Shown here one piece after another: positions 63,187 through 64,000 of a stretch of 64,000 nucleotides of DNA. The stretch lies in the IMG/VR virus record IMGVR_UViG_3300050120_000361, positions 144,539 through 208,538 of that record; one strand, given 5' to 3'. A program made the translations under genes and the position numbers. Every line of letters begins with the position of its first letter. Positions within the stretch are counted from its first letter, which is position 1. This DNA comes from a virus. The notes under the pieces were generated by a model that did no database searches, had not been told where the DNA came from, and saw only the letters and a program-made list of their open reading frames with translations.

Positions 63187-63501
63187 TTATCCAGCGGCCT
63201 GCGCCGTTATAGGCTTTCGCTTCCTGCTCGGCTTAACCCCCGCTATCGGTTCCTTGAGGCACTCTATGAAGTCCTCTACCTTCAGCATCAGCGCGACGCC
63301 CTCTTCCGATACCCTTACGTAGTTCTCGAAAAGTATCAGCTTAGGGTGCTCTATGGTTATCAGCCTGGCTCCTATCATGTCAAGGAAAGGCCTTTCGCCA
63401 ATGCGCTGCGAAACCTCGAATACTGTAGGGTATCCGTACCGCTGGTTCCTCTTCACCATTTCATACACTTCTATGAAGTTGGCGAGCTCTATCGGTCCCA
63501 T
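63187..63501 (-). CDS. small winged-helix-like unknown protein
   Basis: 104 aa from the ATG overlapping the stop of the upstream gene (TGATG). Helix-rich with R-L-I-T-I-E and Y-V-R-V-S-E-E-G-V-A-L strand pairs that resemble a winged helix, then a basic tail (K-P-S-R-K-R-K-P-I). It may bind DNA. No family known. Confidence 0.5.
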   Translation of the reverse strand: MGPIELANFIEVYEMVKRNQRYGYPTVFEVSQRIGERPFLDMIGARLITIEHPKLILFENYVRVSEEGVALMLKVEDFIECLKEPIAGVKPSRKRKPITAQAAG

Positions 63502-63755
63502 CACTTTTCCTTAATCAGGGCCATTACATCGAATACGGTTTCAATGCCCTTCCACAGCATTCTCAATTCTCCCTTAGCTCCAGGCAGTACCGCGAACATC
63601 TTGTCGGTGTCTATCAATTCGTTAACGAGCGCCTCGTCGTGCAGGTTTATGAATTCCCCGTACGACGGGAGCGGTGCCGAACTGTTTTCCGACTGGTCGG
63701 TCCAGTCGGAAAGCGCGAGAAGTATCGCGAGCTTCTGCTTCCTGTTTCCTTCCAT
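63501..63755 (-). CDS. small unknown protein, start at 63755
   Basis: 84 aa from the ATG 2 bases after the upstream stop codon; an in-frame start at 63812 would overlap the upstream gene by 55 bases. Helical, acidic (L-S-D-W-T-D-Q-S-E-N, L-V-N-E-L-I-D-T-D). No family recognised. Coupled with the gene at 63187. Confidence 0.5.
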   Translation of the reverse strand: MEGNRKQKLAILLALSDWTDQSENSSAPLPSYGEFINLHDEALVNELIDTDKMFAVLPGAKGELRMLWKGIETVFDVMALIKEK

Positions 63756-63757
63756 GG

Positions 63758-64000
63758 CTATTTGTACTTGAAGTTGTGGAAATTGTCCGCTATGTTGGTC
63801 AGCAGCCTGCACAGCATCTCGCCCTGGTGGGTTGGGGCCACGCGACTTTCATCATTGGATGTCAGCATGCCCTTTTCCTGCAGGTATACTATCGCTTCCG
63901 AGGTGTGCAGCATCTCCATGTCGGCTTGCGTGAACTTCTCCTTTGTTCCGTTCCAGTGCTGCCATATCGCCAAAAGGCATATAAGCTTTGTCGTTTCCAT
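63758..64000 (-). CDS. small winged-helix-like protein at window edge
   Basis: 80 aa if the ATG at the last base is the start; the gene could extend beyond the window. The pattern L-L-A-I-W-Q-H-W, A-I-V-Y-L-Q-E-K-G-M-L, S-R-V-A-P-T-H-Q-G-E-M-L-C-R-L-L resembles a small winged helix with a wing turn (K-G-M-L ... V-A-P-T). It could be a regulator. Function inferred from shape only. Confidence 0.5.
   Translation of the reverse strand: METTKLICLLAIWQHWNGTKEKFTQADMEMLHTSEAIVYLQEKGMLTSNDESRVAPTHQGEMLCRLLTNIADNFHNFKYK

Overview
The window is a contiguous piece of a large, strictly lytic-looking, contractile-tailed phage (myovirus) genome that is a distant relative of T4. The evidence is a T4-style head block in T4 gene order (portal, small membrane/core protein, prohead protease, scaffold, major capsid), a tail sheath and tail tube, a very large tape-measure protein, a collar-type tail fibre, a gp4-like head-completion nuclease, and T4-type replication and transcription proteins (family B DNA polymerase, sliding clamp, gp55-like sigma). 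Translation starts lack clear Shine-Dalgarno sequences and sit in A-rich leaders, as in phages of Bacteroidota; that host assignment is an inference. The standard code is used (TAA, TAG and TGA all act as stops). Most genes strongly prefer ATA for isoleucine, except a few that look highly expressed.

Layout. 1-6.4 kb: end of an unknown structural gene, a 1063-aa collar fibre with four ~130-aa repeats, a structural protein and an acidic protein. 6.4-11.1 kb: tail sheath carrying a fibronectin III insert, an unknown protein, the tail tube. 11.2-15.3 kb: three members of a paralogous family with an N-terminal K-L-[ST]-N-x-W domain. 15.4-23.2 kb: a probable gp26-like hub protein, a gene with a one-base frame disruption, a 609-aa protein and the tape measure. 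23.4-24.9 kb: an unknown protein with high-expression codon use. 25.0-29.3 kb: two more K-L-[ST]-N proteins and fibre-like proteins. 29.4-34.2 kb: replication island with a family B DNA polymerase split into two genes around the clamp gene. 34.2-36.5 kb: a protein with many predicted prohead-protease sites and a gp55-like sigma. 36.5-44.5 kb: baseplate hub and head-completion genes. 44.5-53.3 kb: portal to capsid, bordered on each side by an AT-rich AP2/HNH homing-endonuclease-like gene. 53.3-61.7 kb: small proteins, a structural protein and a second, larger sigma-70-like factor with a striking inverted repeat over its start codon. 61.8-64 kb: small minus-strand genes, separated by a perfect bidirectional terminator.

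No stretch above 300 bases lacks a gene; the longest gap is 255 bases (23166-23420). No tRNA, CRISPR array, integrase or insertion sequence was found.

How it fits together: the minus-strand genes resemble early phage accessory genes. The two sigma factors probably redirect host RNA polymerase. Polymerase and clamp copy the genome. The prohead protease is predicted to mature scaffold, capsid and internal proteins at L-x-E sites, most often L-N-E before S or A. Portal, capsid, sheath, tube, tape measure, hub and fibres build the particle.
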